From contig CAYRZF010000001.1 in the NCBI GenBank assembly GCA_964428805.1, positions 1 to 64,000 on the forward strand: a stretch of DNA of 64,000 nt. The letters are read 5' to 3'. The notes beneath the pieces are model-generated. The model was not told the DNA's origin. It saw nothing but the letters and a program-made list of their open reading frames with translations, and did not search any database. Positions 1 through 8,106 of this stretch are shown here, in pieces. Each line of letters starts with the position of its first letter. Positions within the stretch are counted from its first letter, which is position 1. The translations under genes and the position numbers were made by a program. This stretch comes from CAYRZF01 sp964428805. GTDB taxonomy: Bacteria > Methylomirabilota > Methylomirabilia > Rokubacteriales > CSP1-6.

Positions 1-1607
1 TTGGGGTAGATCATGGCGAAGGCGCTCTTCCAGTCCACCTCGGCGATGATCTGCCTGCGCTTGACCTCTTTGGCGTCGCGCGCTGTCGTGTCGATGACCA
101 CGAAGTTATCGGATGTCACCGTGCGCAGCGAGATGTGATCGGCCGGATACGTCTCGGAGGTCCAGTGCCAGCGGTCTCCCGCATGGTGAAGCAGCCCCTC
201 GGTCTCGAGCTGAGCCAGATAGGGCTCGACAGACAGGCCGCCGAACTGCTCCCCGTCCACGAAGGGGAGCTCGAAGGCGGCGCATTTCAGGTGGTTGACC
301 AGAATGAACGGGTTTTCAGGGTTGATCAGGGCGCGCTCCGGCGGCGTGCCGAAGAGATACTCGGGATGCGTGACCATGAACTGGTCCAGCGGGGCGCTGG
401 TGGCCACGAAGATCGCCACCGACTCGCCGCTCCGTCGGCCCGCGCGCCCGGCCTGCTGCCAGAGGGAGGCGATCGTCCCGGGGTAGCCGGCCAGCACGGC
501 CGCATCCAGGTGGCCGATGTCGATCCCCAGCTCGAGGGCGTTGGTGGAGACCACCCCGCGCACCTCGCCCGAGCGCAGGCCGCGCTCGATCTCGCGACGC
601 CGCGTGGGGAGGTAGCCGCCCCGGTACCCCCTGACGATGCCCGAATCGCCGACCCGGTTTTCGACGCCCTTCTTGATCGTCGTCAGCAGCACCTCGGTGG
701 CCAACCGGCTCTGGGCAAAGACGATCGTCGCGATCTTCTCCTTCAAAAACCGCGTGGCGAGCCCGGCGGCTTCGCCGAGGTATGGCGCGCGGATCCCGAG
801 CTCCGGGTTAATCACCGGGGGGTTATAGCAGAGGAAGAGCTTGTCGCCCGTGGGCGCGCCGCTGAGGGATATTTCCTCCACGCTTTCGCCGGTGAGGCGC
901 TCGGCCAGCTCCCTCGGGTTGGCGATGGTGGCGGACGCCATGATGAACTGCGGGGTGGATCCGTAGTGCCGGCAGATCCTCCTGAGCCGCCTCAGGACGT
1001 TCGCGAGATGGCTGCCGAACACGCCGCGATAGGCGTGAAGCTCGTCGATCACGACGTAGCGCAGACTCTGGAACAGGTTCACCCATTTCGTGTGGTGCGG
1101 GAGGATCCCGGAGTGGAGCATGTCCGGGTTCGTGAGGACCAGGTTGGCGCGGGCCCGGACCGCGCGCCGCGCATCCTGGGGAGTGTCGCCGTCATAGGTG
1201 AACATGCGGAGGTCGGGCAGCGCTTTCGCCAGCTCCTCCAGCTCGGCCAGCTGATCCTGGGCGAGGGCCTTGGTCGGAAAGAGGTAGAGGACGCGCGCGT
1301 CGGGCTGCTGGAGGAGACTCTGGAGCGTGGGAAGGTTGAAGCAGAGGGTCTTCCCCGACGCCGCCGGGGTGACGACGACCAGGTGGTGTCCCTTCTCCGC
1401 CAGCTCGAAGGCCCGATGTTGATGCGAGTAGAGCTGGTGGATCCCGCGCCCTTTGAGCGCGTCGATGAGGCGGGGGTCCAGGGACGAGGGGAACGGCGCC
1501 CAGCGCGGGGGTTGCGGGGCGAAGTGACGGGTGGCGGTGATGCAGCGTCCGGTCTCGAGGGACGTCAGGAGCTCGTCGAGGAGCTCCCGGAGCGATCGCG
1601 TCGGCAC
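1..1607 (-). CDS. DEAD/DEAH-box helicase, YprA/Hrq1-like (partial)
   Basis: An ATP-dependent superfamily 2 helicase of the YprA/Hrq1 type (COG1205-like), expected to unwind nucleic acid during repair. The frame is open from a GTG at 1605-1607 to the window edge, so the C-terminal end is missing. The GTG follows a GGAGG ribosome site. Read on the minus strand, it shows a Q-motif-like LYSHQHRA near residue 60, Walker A TPAASGKT at 80-87, motif Ia PTKALAQDQ, Walker B VIDELH near 187, SAT near 225, then STNALELGIDIG and QQAGRAGR (motifs V and VI). The C-terminal half has the NPENPFILVNHLKCAAFELP stretch typical of this family, which normally ends in a DUF1998 cysteine cluster; that part would lie outside the window. 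It is divergent from the VanZ-like gene. The family call is firm; the exact biological role is not. Confidence 0.9.
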   Translation of the reverse strand, partial: MPTRSLRELLDELLTSLETGRCITATRHFAPQPPRWAPFPSSLDPRLIDALKGRGIHQLYSHQHRAFELAEKGHHLVVVTPAASGKTLCFNLPTLQSLLQQPDARVLYLFPTKALAQDQLAELEELAKALPDLRMFTYDGDTPQDARRAVRARANLVLTNPDMLHSGILPHHTKWVNLFQSLRYVVIDELHAYRGVFGSHLANVLRRLRRICRHYGSTPQFIMASATIANPRELAERLTGESVEEISLSGAPTGDKLFLCYNPPVINPELGIRAPYLGEAAGLATRFLKEKIATIVFAQSRLATEVLLTTIKKGVENRVGDSGIVRGYRGGYLPTRRREIERGLRSGEVRGVVSTNALELGIDIGHLDAAVLAGYPGTIASLWQQAGRAGRRSGESVAIFVATSAPLDQFMVTHPEYLFGTPPERALINPENPFILVNHLKCAAFELPFVDGEQFGGLSVEPYLAQLETEGLLHHAGDRWHWTSETYPADHISLRTVTSDNFVVIDTTARDAKEVKRRQIIAEVDWKSAFAMIYP

Positions 1608-1653
1608 GCAACCCTCCGAAGGTTTTCCCCATCTTAGGTTCCCCTCGCGCTGA

Positions 1654-1682
1654 TTGTCAACCTCCTCAAGGCGGTGTATGTC
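1654..1682 (+). promoter_or_regulatory. Sigma-70-type promoter of the VanZ-like gene
   Basis: TTGTCA (1654-1659) is separated by 17 bases from TATGTC (1677-1682). The predicted transcription start falls at or next to the ATG at 1689, so the message would be leaderless or nearly so. Confidence 0.45.
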
Positions 1683-1688
1683 TAGGAA

Positions 1689-2300
1689 ATGCGCTTCGGG
1701 CTCTGGATCCCTCCCGTGGCCTGGATGGGGTTCATCTTCTGGCTTTCCACCGGCAGCTTCAGCGCCGAGGAGACCGGCGGCTGGATCCTCCCGCTCCTCA
1801 AAGCCCTCCTTCCGTGGGCGACCCTGAGCCAGCTCGAATTCCTCCATTGGCTCGCGCGCAAGACCGCCCACGTGAGCGAGTACGCGATCCTCGCCTGGCT
1901 CTGGCAGCGTGCCTTCGTGAAGTCGGGATCTTCCGCATTGTCACGCAACGGCCGCACCCTCGCGGCGTTCGGGCTCACCGTGGCATACGCCATCTTCGAC
2001 GAGCTTCACCAAGGGTGGACCGGTCAGCGCGGCGGAAGCGCCCACGACGTCGTGCTGGATGCCGTCGGCGGGGGCGTGGCTCTGGCTGTCACCAGCTGGG
2101 GGTGGCGCCGAGCGACGGAGCGGGTCACCGCTTTTCTCCTCTGGTTTGCCGCCGTGGGCGGATCGCTCCTGTTGGTGGTCGCGCTGGTCGCAGGAGCGCC
2201 AGTCCGGTGGCTCGTAGCCAGCGTGCCGCTCGCGTGGCTCATGCTCTGGGGTTGGCGGCGAAGAGCGCGCCGCCTTGACAGGTCCGGCGCCCGCGAGTAG
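1689..2300 (+). CDS. VanZ-like family membrane protein
   Basis: A 203-residue integral membrane protein of the VanZ-like family. Members occur widely outside glycopeptide resistance, and their general function is unknown. The diagnostic pieces are visible: an N-terminal hydrophobic segment with the WLST turn, the KTAHVSEYAILAWL helix near residue 60, and the DELHQGWTGQRGGSAHDVVL block near 107-126 that ends in a conserved Asp and a following glycine-rich helix. The C-terminal 70 residues hold further hydrophobic helices and a basic tail. No ribosome site precedes the ATG, which fits the near-leaderless promoter just upstream. Nothing nearby points to glycopeptide resistance, so a resistance role is not inferred. 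Confidence 0.85.
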   Translation: MRFGLWIPPVAWMGFIFWLSTGSFSAEETGGWILPLLKALLPWATLSQLEFLHWLARKTAHVSEYAILAWLWQRAFVKSGSSALSRNGRTLAAFGLTVAYAIFDELHQGWTGQRGGSAHDVVLDAVGGGVALAVTSWGWRRATERVTAFLLWFAAVGGSLLLVVALVAGAPVRWLVASVPLAWLMLWGWRRRARRLDRSGARE

Positions 2301-2323
2301 CATTTAGGTTGTCCCCCCCTGGC

Positions 2324-2404
2324 ATGGTCATCCTCGCCTCCGTCGCTCTAGCCCTTGTCGTGGCGCTCGTCGCGTACTATTTCTACCAGGCGTTCACCCG
2401 GTAG
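2324..2404 (+). CDS. Possible 26-residue single-helix membrane peptide
   Basis: A short open frame, ATG to TAG, lying between the VanZ-like gene and the Nramp-like transporter. It encodes MVILASVALALVVALVAYYF followed by six mostly polar residues. That is one clean hydrophobic helix with an aromatic and basic C-terminal border, the shape of small transporter-associated membrane peptides. There is no convincing ribosome site (the upstream bases are C-rich). The call rests only on composition and position; it may be chance coding in GC-rich DNA. Confidence 0.35.
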   Translation: MVILASVALALVVALVAYYFYQAFTR

Positions 2405-2434
2405 GAATTCCAGCCACGCTCGCCTCAGGTCGCG

Positions 2435-3907
2435 ATGCCTGAATCGTCTCCGCTCACCGACGGACACCTTCCCGCCTGGGGAACGGGAGACCTCCCAGAA
2501 CCGCCTCCGCTGACGCCGAGAAACGCCCTCAGGGTCATCGGCCCCGGGGCCATCCTCCTCGCGGTTTCCGTGGGCGCGGGAGAATGGCTCCTCGGCCCCG
2601 CGAGCGCGGCGAAGTACGGCCCAGCGATCCTTTGGATCACATCGACGTCGGTCATCCTCCAGGCGCTCCTGAACACCGAAATGGCGCGCTACACCCTCTA
2701 CACCGGAGAGCCGATCTTCGTCGGCTTCATGCGGACGACTCCGGGGCCGGCCTTCTGGGGGTGGGCCTACGCGTGGCTCCACTTCCTCCAGATCGGCTGG
2801 CCCGGCTGGGCTCTCGCGGCCGCCACGGCGACGACAGCCCTTTTCCTCGGCCGGCGCCCCGAGGAGAATGACCGGGTGGTCGTCCTCTACCTGGGCTACC
2901 TGATCTTCCTGGTCTCGGTGCTCCTCGTGCTCCTCCATGAGCGGGCGGAGAAGACGCTCGAATACGTCGAGTGGTTCATGATCTGCTGGACTCTGGCCTT
3001 CCTGCTGATCATTGGCCTCTTCCTCGCTCCCTCGAGCGCCTGGGTCACCGTGGGAGCCGGGTTCCTGGGCCCGCTGTTCGGATCGGAGCTCTTCCCACCC
3101 GCAGCCGATTGGTTCCTCCTCGCGGGATTCGCCGCCTACTCGGGCGCCGGGGGAACGATCAACGCCACGTTCACCTACTGGCTTCGAGACAAGGGCTTCG
3201 GGATGAGCGGGACCATCGGATACGTCCAGACGGTCATCGGGGGGCAGAGGATGAATCTCTCCACCACGGGCGTTGTGTTCCCGCTGTCGGAGGACAACTT
3301 ACGACGCTGGAAGGGGTGGTGGCGGTATCTGAGAGCCGACCAGTGGTATCTGTGGACCGCCGGCTGTATTGTCGGGATGGGGCTCCCGGTGTTGACGACA
3401 ACCACCTTCATCCAGCCCGGGACGATTATGGACGGCTACGGGGTAGCGGCCTACCACGCTCAGGCGCTGACCGAGCAGTTCGGCCCGCTCCTATGGGTGT
3501 TGACCCTCCTCACCAGCTTCTGGATTCTCTTTTCCACCCAGCTCGGGAACGCAGAGGGATTTGCCCGGGTGACCACCGAGATCCTCTGGGCTGCAAACAA
3601 CCGGATTCGAGAGGGGCGAGGCGGTAGCGTACGGGCCGTGTACTACATGGCGCTCCTGGCCTTCGCGCTCTGGGGTTCTATCGCCATCACACTGGCCGAC
3701 CCGTTGACCCTGATCCTGATCGGCGCGAACCTCGCTGGGGGAAATCTGGTTGTCCTCTCCCTCCACACGCTCGTGGTGAACCGGAAGTTTCTCCCCCGGA
3801 AGCTGCGGCCCCCCCTCTGGCGGGAGATCGGCCTCGTGGTGTGCGCCATTTTTTTCTCGGCGTTTGCGGTGCTCGCCCTCACCCAACAGGCCCTTGGCGG
3901 CGGGTAG
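2435..3907 (+). CDS. Divergent Nramp-type transporter without the DPGN metal site
   Basis: A 490-residue polytopic membrane protein with the Nramp (LeuT-fold) pattern. After a Pro-rich cytoplasmic N-terminus, the first helix GPGAILLAVSVGAGEWLLG aligns by position with the Nramp helix that normally carries DPGNW. Here the four residues read GAGE, so the metal-binding Asp and Asn are replaced by Gly and Glu. I also find no MPH motif at the expected sixth helix; the equivalent region reads SGAGGTINATFTYW. About eleven or twelve hydrophobic segments follow. Canonical Nramps import Mn2+ or Fe2+; this clade may carry another substrate or act as a sensor. The transport fold is well supported, and the divalent-metal function is not. 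Confidence 0.75.
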   Translation: MPESSPLTDGHLPAWGTGDLPEPPPLTPRNALRVIGPGAILLAVSVGAGEWLLGPASAAKYGPAILWITSTSVILQALLNTEMARYTLYTGEPIFVGFMRTTPGPAFWGWAYAWLHFLQIGWPGWALAAATATTALFLGRRPEENDRVVVLYLGYLIFLVSVLLVLLHERAEKTLEYVEWFMICWTLAFLLIIGLFLAPSSAWVTVGAGFLGPLFGSELFPPAADWFLLAGFAAYSGAGGTINATFTYWLRDKGFGMSGTIGYVQTVIGGQRMNLSTTGVVFPLSEDNLRRWKGWWRYLRADQWYLWTAGCIVGMGLPVLTTTTFIQPGTIMDGYGVAAYHAQALTEQFGPLLWVLTLLTSFWILFSTQLGNAEGFARVTTEILWAANNRIREGRGGSVRAVYYMALLAFALWGSIAITLADPLTLILIGANLAGGNLVVLSLHTLVVNRKFLPRKLRPPLWREIGLVVCAIFFSAFAVLALTQQALGGG

Positions 3908-4001
3908 GCCCGCCGTTCTTCTTGGTTCTGGCCGGGAGGCGGGCTCGCTTGTATACTCTGCGTTACCCGTAAGCAACCGACCCTCGAGCGAGGAGGGTGC
4001 C

Positions 4002-4265
4002 ATGGCAACCGAGGACAAGGTCGGCGTCGTTGACGGCTACTATGCCAAGATCGGGGTGGCGGCCATCCGCCTCACCGAGGGGCCGCTCCAAATCGGCGAC
4101 CAGATCCGGATCCACGGCAACACCACCGACTTCACGCAGACGGTGGAGTCCATGCAGCTCGAGCACAAGCCGATCCAGCGTGCCGAGCGAGGCAGCGAGG
4201 TGGCGCTGAAGGTCCGGGAGCGGGTCCGCCTGCACGACCAAATCCTCAAGGTCGTCGCGCCCTAG
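4002..4265 (+). CDS. Stand-alone EF-Tu domain-2-like beta-barrel protein
   Basis: An 87-residue protein with a strong AGGAGG ribosome site seven bases before the ATG, which is why this start is preferred over longer in-frame ones. The pattern VGVVDGYYAKIGVAAIRLTE, then LQIGDQIRIHGNTTDFTQTV and finally EVALKVRERVRLHDQILKV matches the second beta-barrel domain of translational GTPases (EF-Tu, IF-2). No G domain is present. Such free-standing domains are annotated elsewhere as translation elongation factor-like proteins, with no proven role. A TATACT box at 3952-3957 could be its -10 element. It ends just before a palindromic repeat and is convergent with rlmD. Confidence 0.7.
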   Translation: MATEDKVGVVDGYYAKIGVAAIRLTEGPLQIGDQIRIHGNTTDFTQTVESMQLEHKPIQRAERGSEVALKVRERVRLHDQILKVVAP

Positions 4266-4290
4266 CCCCCCCTCACCTCAATCCTCTCCC

Positions 4291-4363
4291 CCCTCACCCT
4301 ACCTCTCCCCCGCGGGGAGAGGAGAAGAGGAGAGGGGCATTTCAGTAGGGCAGGGTGAGGGGG
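4291..4363. repeat. Dispersed palindromic repeat, copy A
   Basis: An inverted repeat: a CCCTCACCCT arm, a CTCTCCCC/GGGGAGAG hairpin core, then an AGGGTGAGGG arm. It fills the gap between two convergent genes and touches the rlmD stop codon, so it may work as a two-way terminator. Confidence 0.75.
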
Positions 4364-5740
4364 TCAGGGGCGCTGGAGGCGGGCCACCGCCTCGATGTGT
4401 GGGGTGTGAGGAAACATGTCGAGCGGCTGGACCCACTCGATCCGGTAGCCGCCCCGCGCGAGCTCTCCGAGATCCCGGGCCATCGTGGTGGGGTTGCACG
4501 AGACATAGACGATCCGCTGGGGGCCGAGCGTCCTGAGGGCCCGAAGTGCCTTGGGATGAAAGCCGGCGCGCGGCGGATCGGCCACGACGACCTCGGCTCG
4601 AATCCCCCGGGCGATGAGCTGAGGCAGCACGCTCCGCACCTCCCCCGCCAGAAACGTGCAGTTCTCGATGCCGTTGGCCTTGGCGTTCCGCTGGGCGTCG
4701 TCCACCGCGGCCTGCGCCACCTCGATCCCGTAGACCCAGCGGCAGCGGCGCGCCAGGAGAAGGGTGATGGCGCCGGTGCCCGAGTAGAGATCCACCACAG
4801 TTTCAGTGCCCGTGAGCTCCGTGAACTCCTCCACCAGCATGAAGAGCCGATCCGCCTGAAGCGTATTGGTCTGAAAGAAGGAGTTGGCCGAGATCTGAAA
4901 CACGAGGCCGCCGAGCGCCTCGCGGATGTGGTCACGGCCCGCCAGCAGGTGCTCCTCGACCCCCACCGCCACGCTCGCCTTCTTTGGATTCACGTTCAGG
5001 ATCACGCTGGCGGTCTGGGGCAGGCGGCGGCGCAGGCGGAGCGCCAGCGGCTCCAGCTCGCTCAGATGCGGCGCCGACGTCACGATGTTGACCATCGCCT
5101 CGCCCGTGTGCTTGGCCTCCCGCAGCACGAGGAAGCGCAGTAGGCCCTCGCCGCTCTCCTGCTCGTACACCGGGAGCTTCCGCTCGGCGAAGAAGGCGCG
5201 CGCCTCCGCGAGCAGCTCATTCATCGCCTCCGACTGGATGAGGCAGCGATCAATGTCCAGTACCCGGTCGTAGCGGTTCGCCTCGTGCAACCCGATCGTC
5301 ATCGTTCGCTGACCGGGCGGCCCCGCGGCGGCCACCGTGAACTCCATCTTGTTGCGATAGCCGTAGAGCTCGGGGGCGCCGATGATCGGACGGATCGGAA
5401 TGGCCCCGACCCCACCGATCCGCGCCAGACACTCGGCCACTTGCTTGGCCTTGAACCGGAGTTGAGCGGGATAGGCCAGGTGCTGGAAACGGCAGCCGCC
5501 GCACTGACCGAAGTACGGGCATGGCGCCTCGACGCGCTCCGGCGAGGGCTCCAGCACAGCCTCAATCACGCCCTTGCCGAAGCGGGATCGCGCTTCCGTT
5601 AGACGCACTTTCAGGCGATCGCCGGGGAGTCCCCCGCGGACAAACACCACGTACCCGTCGGCGCGGCCCACGCCCTCGCCGCCGAAGGCCAGGTCGTCAA
5701 TGGTCAAAGACAAGATATCGCCGCGTCTCGGGCGGCCCAT
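4364..5740 (-). CDS. rlmD: 23S rRNA (uracil-C5)-methyltransferase, RlmD/RumA type
   Basis: A 458-residue SAM-dependent RNA m5U methyltransferase of the TrmA/RumA family. An N-terminal TRAM domain (LSLTIDDLAFGGEGVGRADG) is followed by an iron-sulphur cysteine cluster (CPYFGQCGGC, near residue 80), the SAM fold VVDLYSGTGAITLLL, the NPPR-like ADPPRAGFH motif, and the catalytic Cys in IVYVSCNPTT near the C-terminus. The presence of the cluster favours RlmD (U1939 of 23S rRNA) or a close paralogue such as RlmCD over TrmA. The ATG at 5738-5740 is preferred over an upstream in-frame start because the TRAM domain begins right after it. A TATAGT box (minus strand, 5750-5755) lies only nine bases upstream. 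Confidence 0.9.
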   Translation of the reverse strand: MGRPRRGDILSLTIDDLAFGGEGVGRADGYVVFVRGGLPGDRLKVRLTEARSRFGKGVIEAVLEPSPERVEAPCPYFGQCGGCRFQHLAYPAQLRFKAKQVAECLARIGGVGAIPIRPIIGAPELYGYRNKMEFTVAAAGPPGQRTMTIGLHEANRYDRVLDIDRCLIQSEAMNELLAEARAFFAERKLPVYEQESGEGLLRFLVLREAKHTGEAMVNIVTSAPHLSELEPLALRLRRRLPQTASVILNVNPKKASVAVGVEEHLLAGRDHIREALGGLVFQISANSFFQTNTLQADRLFMLVEEFTELTGTETVVDLYSGTGAITLLLARRCRWVYGIEVAQAAVDDAQRNAKANGIENCTFLAGEVRSVLPQLIARGIRAEVVVADPPRAGFHPKALRALRTLGPQRIVYVSCNPTTMARDLGELARGGYRIEWVQPLDMFPHTPHIEAVARLQRP

Positions 5741-5866
5741 GGTAGGGCCACTATAAACCCCGATCCGAAAAAAGGCCAGAGGCTGGCGTCCCAGAGACAG
5801 GGGGGCGCGCAATAGCGGGCCTTCGGCCATTGATCTGGCAAGAACGCGCGGAGCGGGTTATGATAG

Positions 5867-6361
5867 ATGGCGCGTATGACCCGCCGGCATACTTCCACCC
5901 CGACACCGGTCGGCGCACTTCTCACGGCCGCGCTTCCGCCGCTCGCCGACGGGTTGCTTGCACTCGCTGTGCGGCGCGACTGGCCGAGTCTCGTGGGCCC
6001 GCAGATCTCCCGGGGGTCTCAACCCGGGGACCTCCGCGGAGGCACCCTCACCGTGCTTGTGGACAACTCTCCGTGGCTTCAGGAATTGACGCTTCGCCAG
6101 GGCGAGATCCTCTCCCGCCTTCAAGGGCGCTATGGAGCCGAATCCATCAGGGCACTCCACTTCACCCTGGGGACGCGCTCCCGCGTGCCCGAGGCCAGGG
6201 ACCACCGAATGTCCCCCAAGGACGACCCGCTGTCCCCCGAGGAGGAGGCGTGGGTGGCGGAAGCCACGTCAGCAGTCAGCGACCCCCTCCTGGCCGAAAC
6301 GGTGCGCCGCCTGCTCGTCAAGGATGCCCTTTCCCGACGGGGCGCGGGAGCACGGCAATGA
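5867..6361 (+). CDS. DUF721/DciA-like protein
   Basis: A 164-residue protein with an N-terminal DUF721 domain. The pattern ALAVRRDWPSLVGPQISRGS, then LRGGTLTVLVDNSPWLQELT and a final LRQGEILSRLQGRYGAESIR, is typical of DciA, which assists loading of the replicative helicase DnaB in bacteria without DnaC. The C-terminal 60 residues (PLSPEEEAWVAEAT and beyond) look like a separate short helical region often seen in this family's GC-rich members. The start could be the ATG at 5867 or the in-frame ATG at 5876, because a TATGAT box at 5859-5864 would put the transcription start between them. The stop overlaps the next gene as ATGA. Confidence 0.75.
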   Translation: MARMTRRHTSTPTPVGALLTAALPPLADGLLALAVRRDWPSLVGPQISRGSQPGDLRGGTLTVLVDNSPWLQELTLRQGEILSRLQGRYGAESIRALHFTLGTRSRVPEARDHRMSPKDDPLSPEEEAWVAEATSAVSDPLLAETVRRLLVKDALSRRGAGARQ

Positions 6362-8106
6362 TCCGACGTCGCGGACTCGTGCTGCTGGCGCTCTTCGGCC
6401 TGTCGGGCTGCGCCAGCCTGGCGCCTGGCGTGGGCGCCGAGGCCCCCCGCCCGCCCGTCGCGCGCCCCCTCGCCCCCGACCTCACGGCCGAGGCCTACTA
6501 TCACTTCTCATTAGCCCAGCTGCACGCCCAGGCCGGTCGCCTGAAGGACGCCATCGCGGAGGTCAGAGAGGCAATCAAGCGGGACCCAACCATGCCTTCC
6601 CTCTGGACCCAGCTGGCCCTCTGGCTCTCAAAGACCGACGCGCCCGAGGAGGCCATCGAGGCCGGACTCAAGGCCGCGGCGCTCGCGCCGAATGACGTCA
6701 GCGTCCACCTCACGCTGGCCGAGCTCTACCGGGGCCAGAAACGTTACGCCGAGGCGGAGGCCGAGCTGGAACGGGTCATCTCCCTCAACCCCCAGGCCTC
6801 CGAGGGCTACCTCACCCTGGCGCGCTACCACGTCGAGCAGCGGGCCCCCGACCGGGCCCGGGCGGTGCTCCTGCGCCTGATCCAGATCAACCCGAACCTG
6901 GGGCCAGCCCACTTCCTCCTCGGCCGGCTCGCCATCGAGACAGAGGCGTGGGACGAGGCGATCAGGGAGCTCCAGCGGGCCTTGGAGCTGGACCCCGATC
7001 AGGATGGGGCCTGGATCGCCCTCGGCTATGTGTACGAGACCCGCCGCCAACCCGAGGAAGCCGTCCAGGTTTACCGGCGCGCGATTCAGGCCAACCCTGA
7101 CAACCCCAGCTTCGTCGAGCGGCTGGGGGATCTCCTGATTCGCCTCGGCAAGTTCCAGGAGGCCCAGCGCGAGATCGAATCCCTCACGGGCCTGGCGCCC
7201 CGCGACCCGCGCATCTGGATGAAGCTGGGCGCGATCCATTACGAGCAGAAGGCGTGGGACAAAGCCGCCGAGGCGTTCAGTCAAGTGCTGGCGCTGGAGC
7301 CGGGTAACCTTCGCGCCCGCTACTTCCTGGCCACGACCTACTTGGACGCCGGAAAGGAGGCCGAGGCGCGGGCCGAGCTGGAAAGCATCCTGAAAGCGGA
7401 CCCCCGCTCCATTGACGCCCGGGTCCAACTCGGCTTCCTCCATGGCCGCGCCAAGCGCTACCCGGAGGCAATCGCGATCCTCCAGGAGGCGGTGAACCTG
7501 GAGCCCCGGCGCCCCGAGCTGTTCCTTTATCTCGGCACCGCGTACTTCCGCGCCGAACAGCACGACCGGGCCGTCCGGACGCTCCAGGAAGGGCTCTCCA
7601 TCGACGAGAAGAACAAAGACCTCCAGTTCCAGCTCGGCGTCGTGTACGAGAAGCAACAACGCTTCGAGGACGCCATCAGCGCCTTCCGGCGGGTGATCGC
7701 GCTCGACCCCAAGCACGCCGAGGCCTACAACTACGTGGGCTACATGTACGCGGAGAAGGGGATCAACCTGGAGGAGGCCACCAGGCTCATCGGGAAGGCG
7801 CTGGAGTTCGAACCGGAGAATGGCTACTTCATCGACAGCCTCGGGTGGGCCCTCTACCAGCAGGGACGCTACCCAGAAGCGCTCCGGGAGCTGAAGCGAG
7901 CCGTGGAGCGGGCCAAGGAAGATCCGGTGATCTTCGACCACCTGGGCGACGCGTACATGAAGAACGGGTTCGCGGAGGACGCGCTGAGCGCCTGGGAGAA
8001 GTCGCTCAAGCTGGACCCCGCCAACGAGGCGGTGAAACAGAAAATCCAGGAGACCCGGGAAAAGCTTCTCAGGGTCAAGGGTGAACGCTCGAAGGTCCAG
8101 CCGTAG
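6358..8106 (+). CDS. TPR-repeat lipoprotein
   Basis: A 582-residue exported lipoprotein. The N-terminus carries a basic start, a hydrophobic core and the lipobox LSGC (Cys near residue 19), followed by a Pro/Ala linker. From about residue 45 to the end it is built of roughly 15 tetratricopeptide repeats, for example AEAELERVISLNPQASEGYL and AIELQRALELDPDQDG-like units. It is therefore a periplasm-facing scaffold, probably at the outer membrane. The ATG overlaps the stop of the DUF721 gene, and the 3' end overlaps the LolB-like gene by 26 bases, so the three are translationally coupled. Long TPR lipoproteins next to lolB occur in other phyla. The partner is unknown. Confidence 0.88.
   Translation: MIRRRGLVLLALFGLSGCASLAPGVGAEAPRPPVARPLAPDLTAEAYYHFSLAQLHAQAGRLKDAIAEVREAIKRDPTMPSLWTQLALWLSKTDAPEEAIEAGLKAAALAPNDVSVHLTLAELYRGQKRYAEAEAELERVISLNPQASEGYLTLARYHVEQRAPDRARAVLLRLIQINPNLGPAHFLLGRLAIETEAWDEAIRELQRALELDPDQDGAWIALGYVYETRRQPEEAVQVYRRAIQANPDNPSFVERLGDLLIRLGKFQEAQREIESLTGLAPRDPRIWMKLGAIHYEQKAWDKAAEAFSQVLALEPGNLRARYFLATTYLDAGKEAEARAELESILKADPRSIDARVQLGFLHGRAKRYPEAIAILQEAVNLEPRRPELFLYLGTAYFRAEQHDRAVRTLQEGLSIDEKNKDLQFQLGVVYEKQQRFEDAISAFRRVIALDPKHAEAYNYVGYMYAEKGINLEEATRLIGKALEFEPENGYFIDSLGWALYQQGRYPEALRELKRAVERAKEDPVIFDHLGDAYMKNGFAEDALSAWEKSLKLDPANEAVKQKIQETREKLLRVKGERSKVQP

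Noticed and set aside
135..1637. A 500-codon plus-strand frame
   Set aside because: It is the complement of the DEAD/DEAH helicase, whose motifs are unambiguous on the minus strand.
5830..6357. N-terminal extension of the TPR lipoprotein upstream of 6358
   Set aside because: It overlaps the DUF721 gene out of frame, and the lipoprotein signal starts precisely at 6358.
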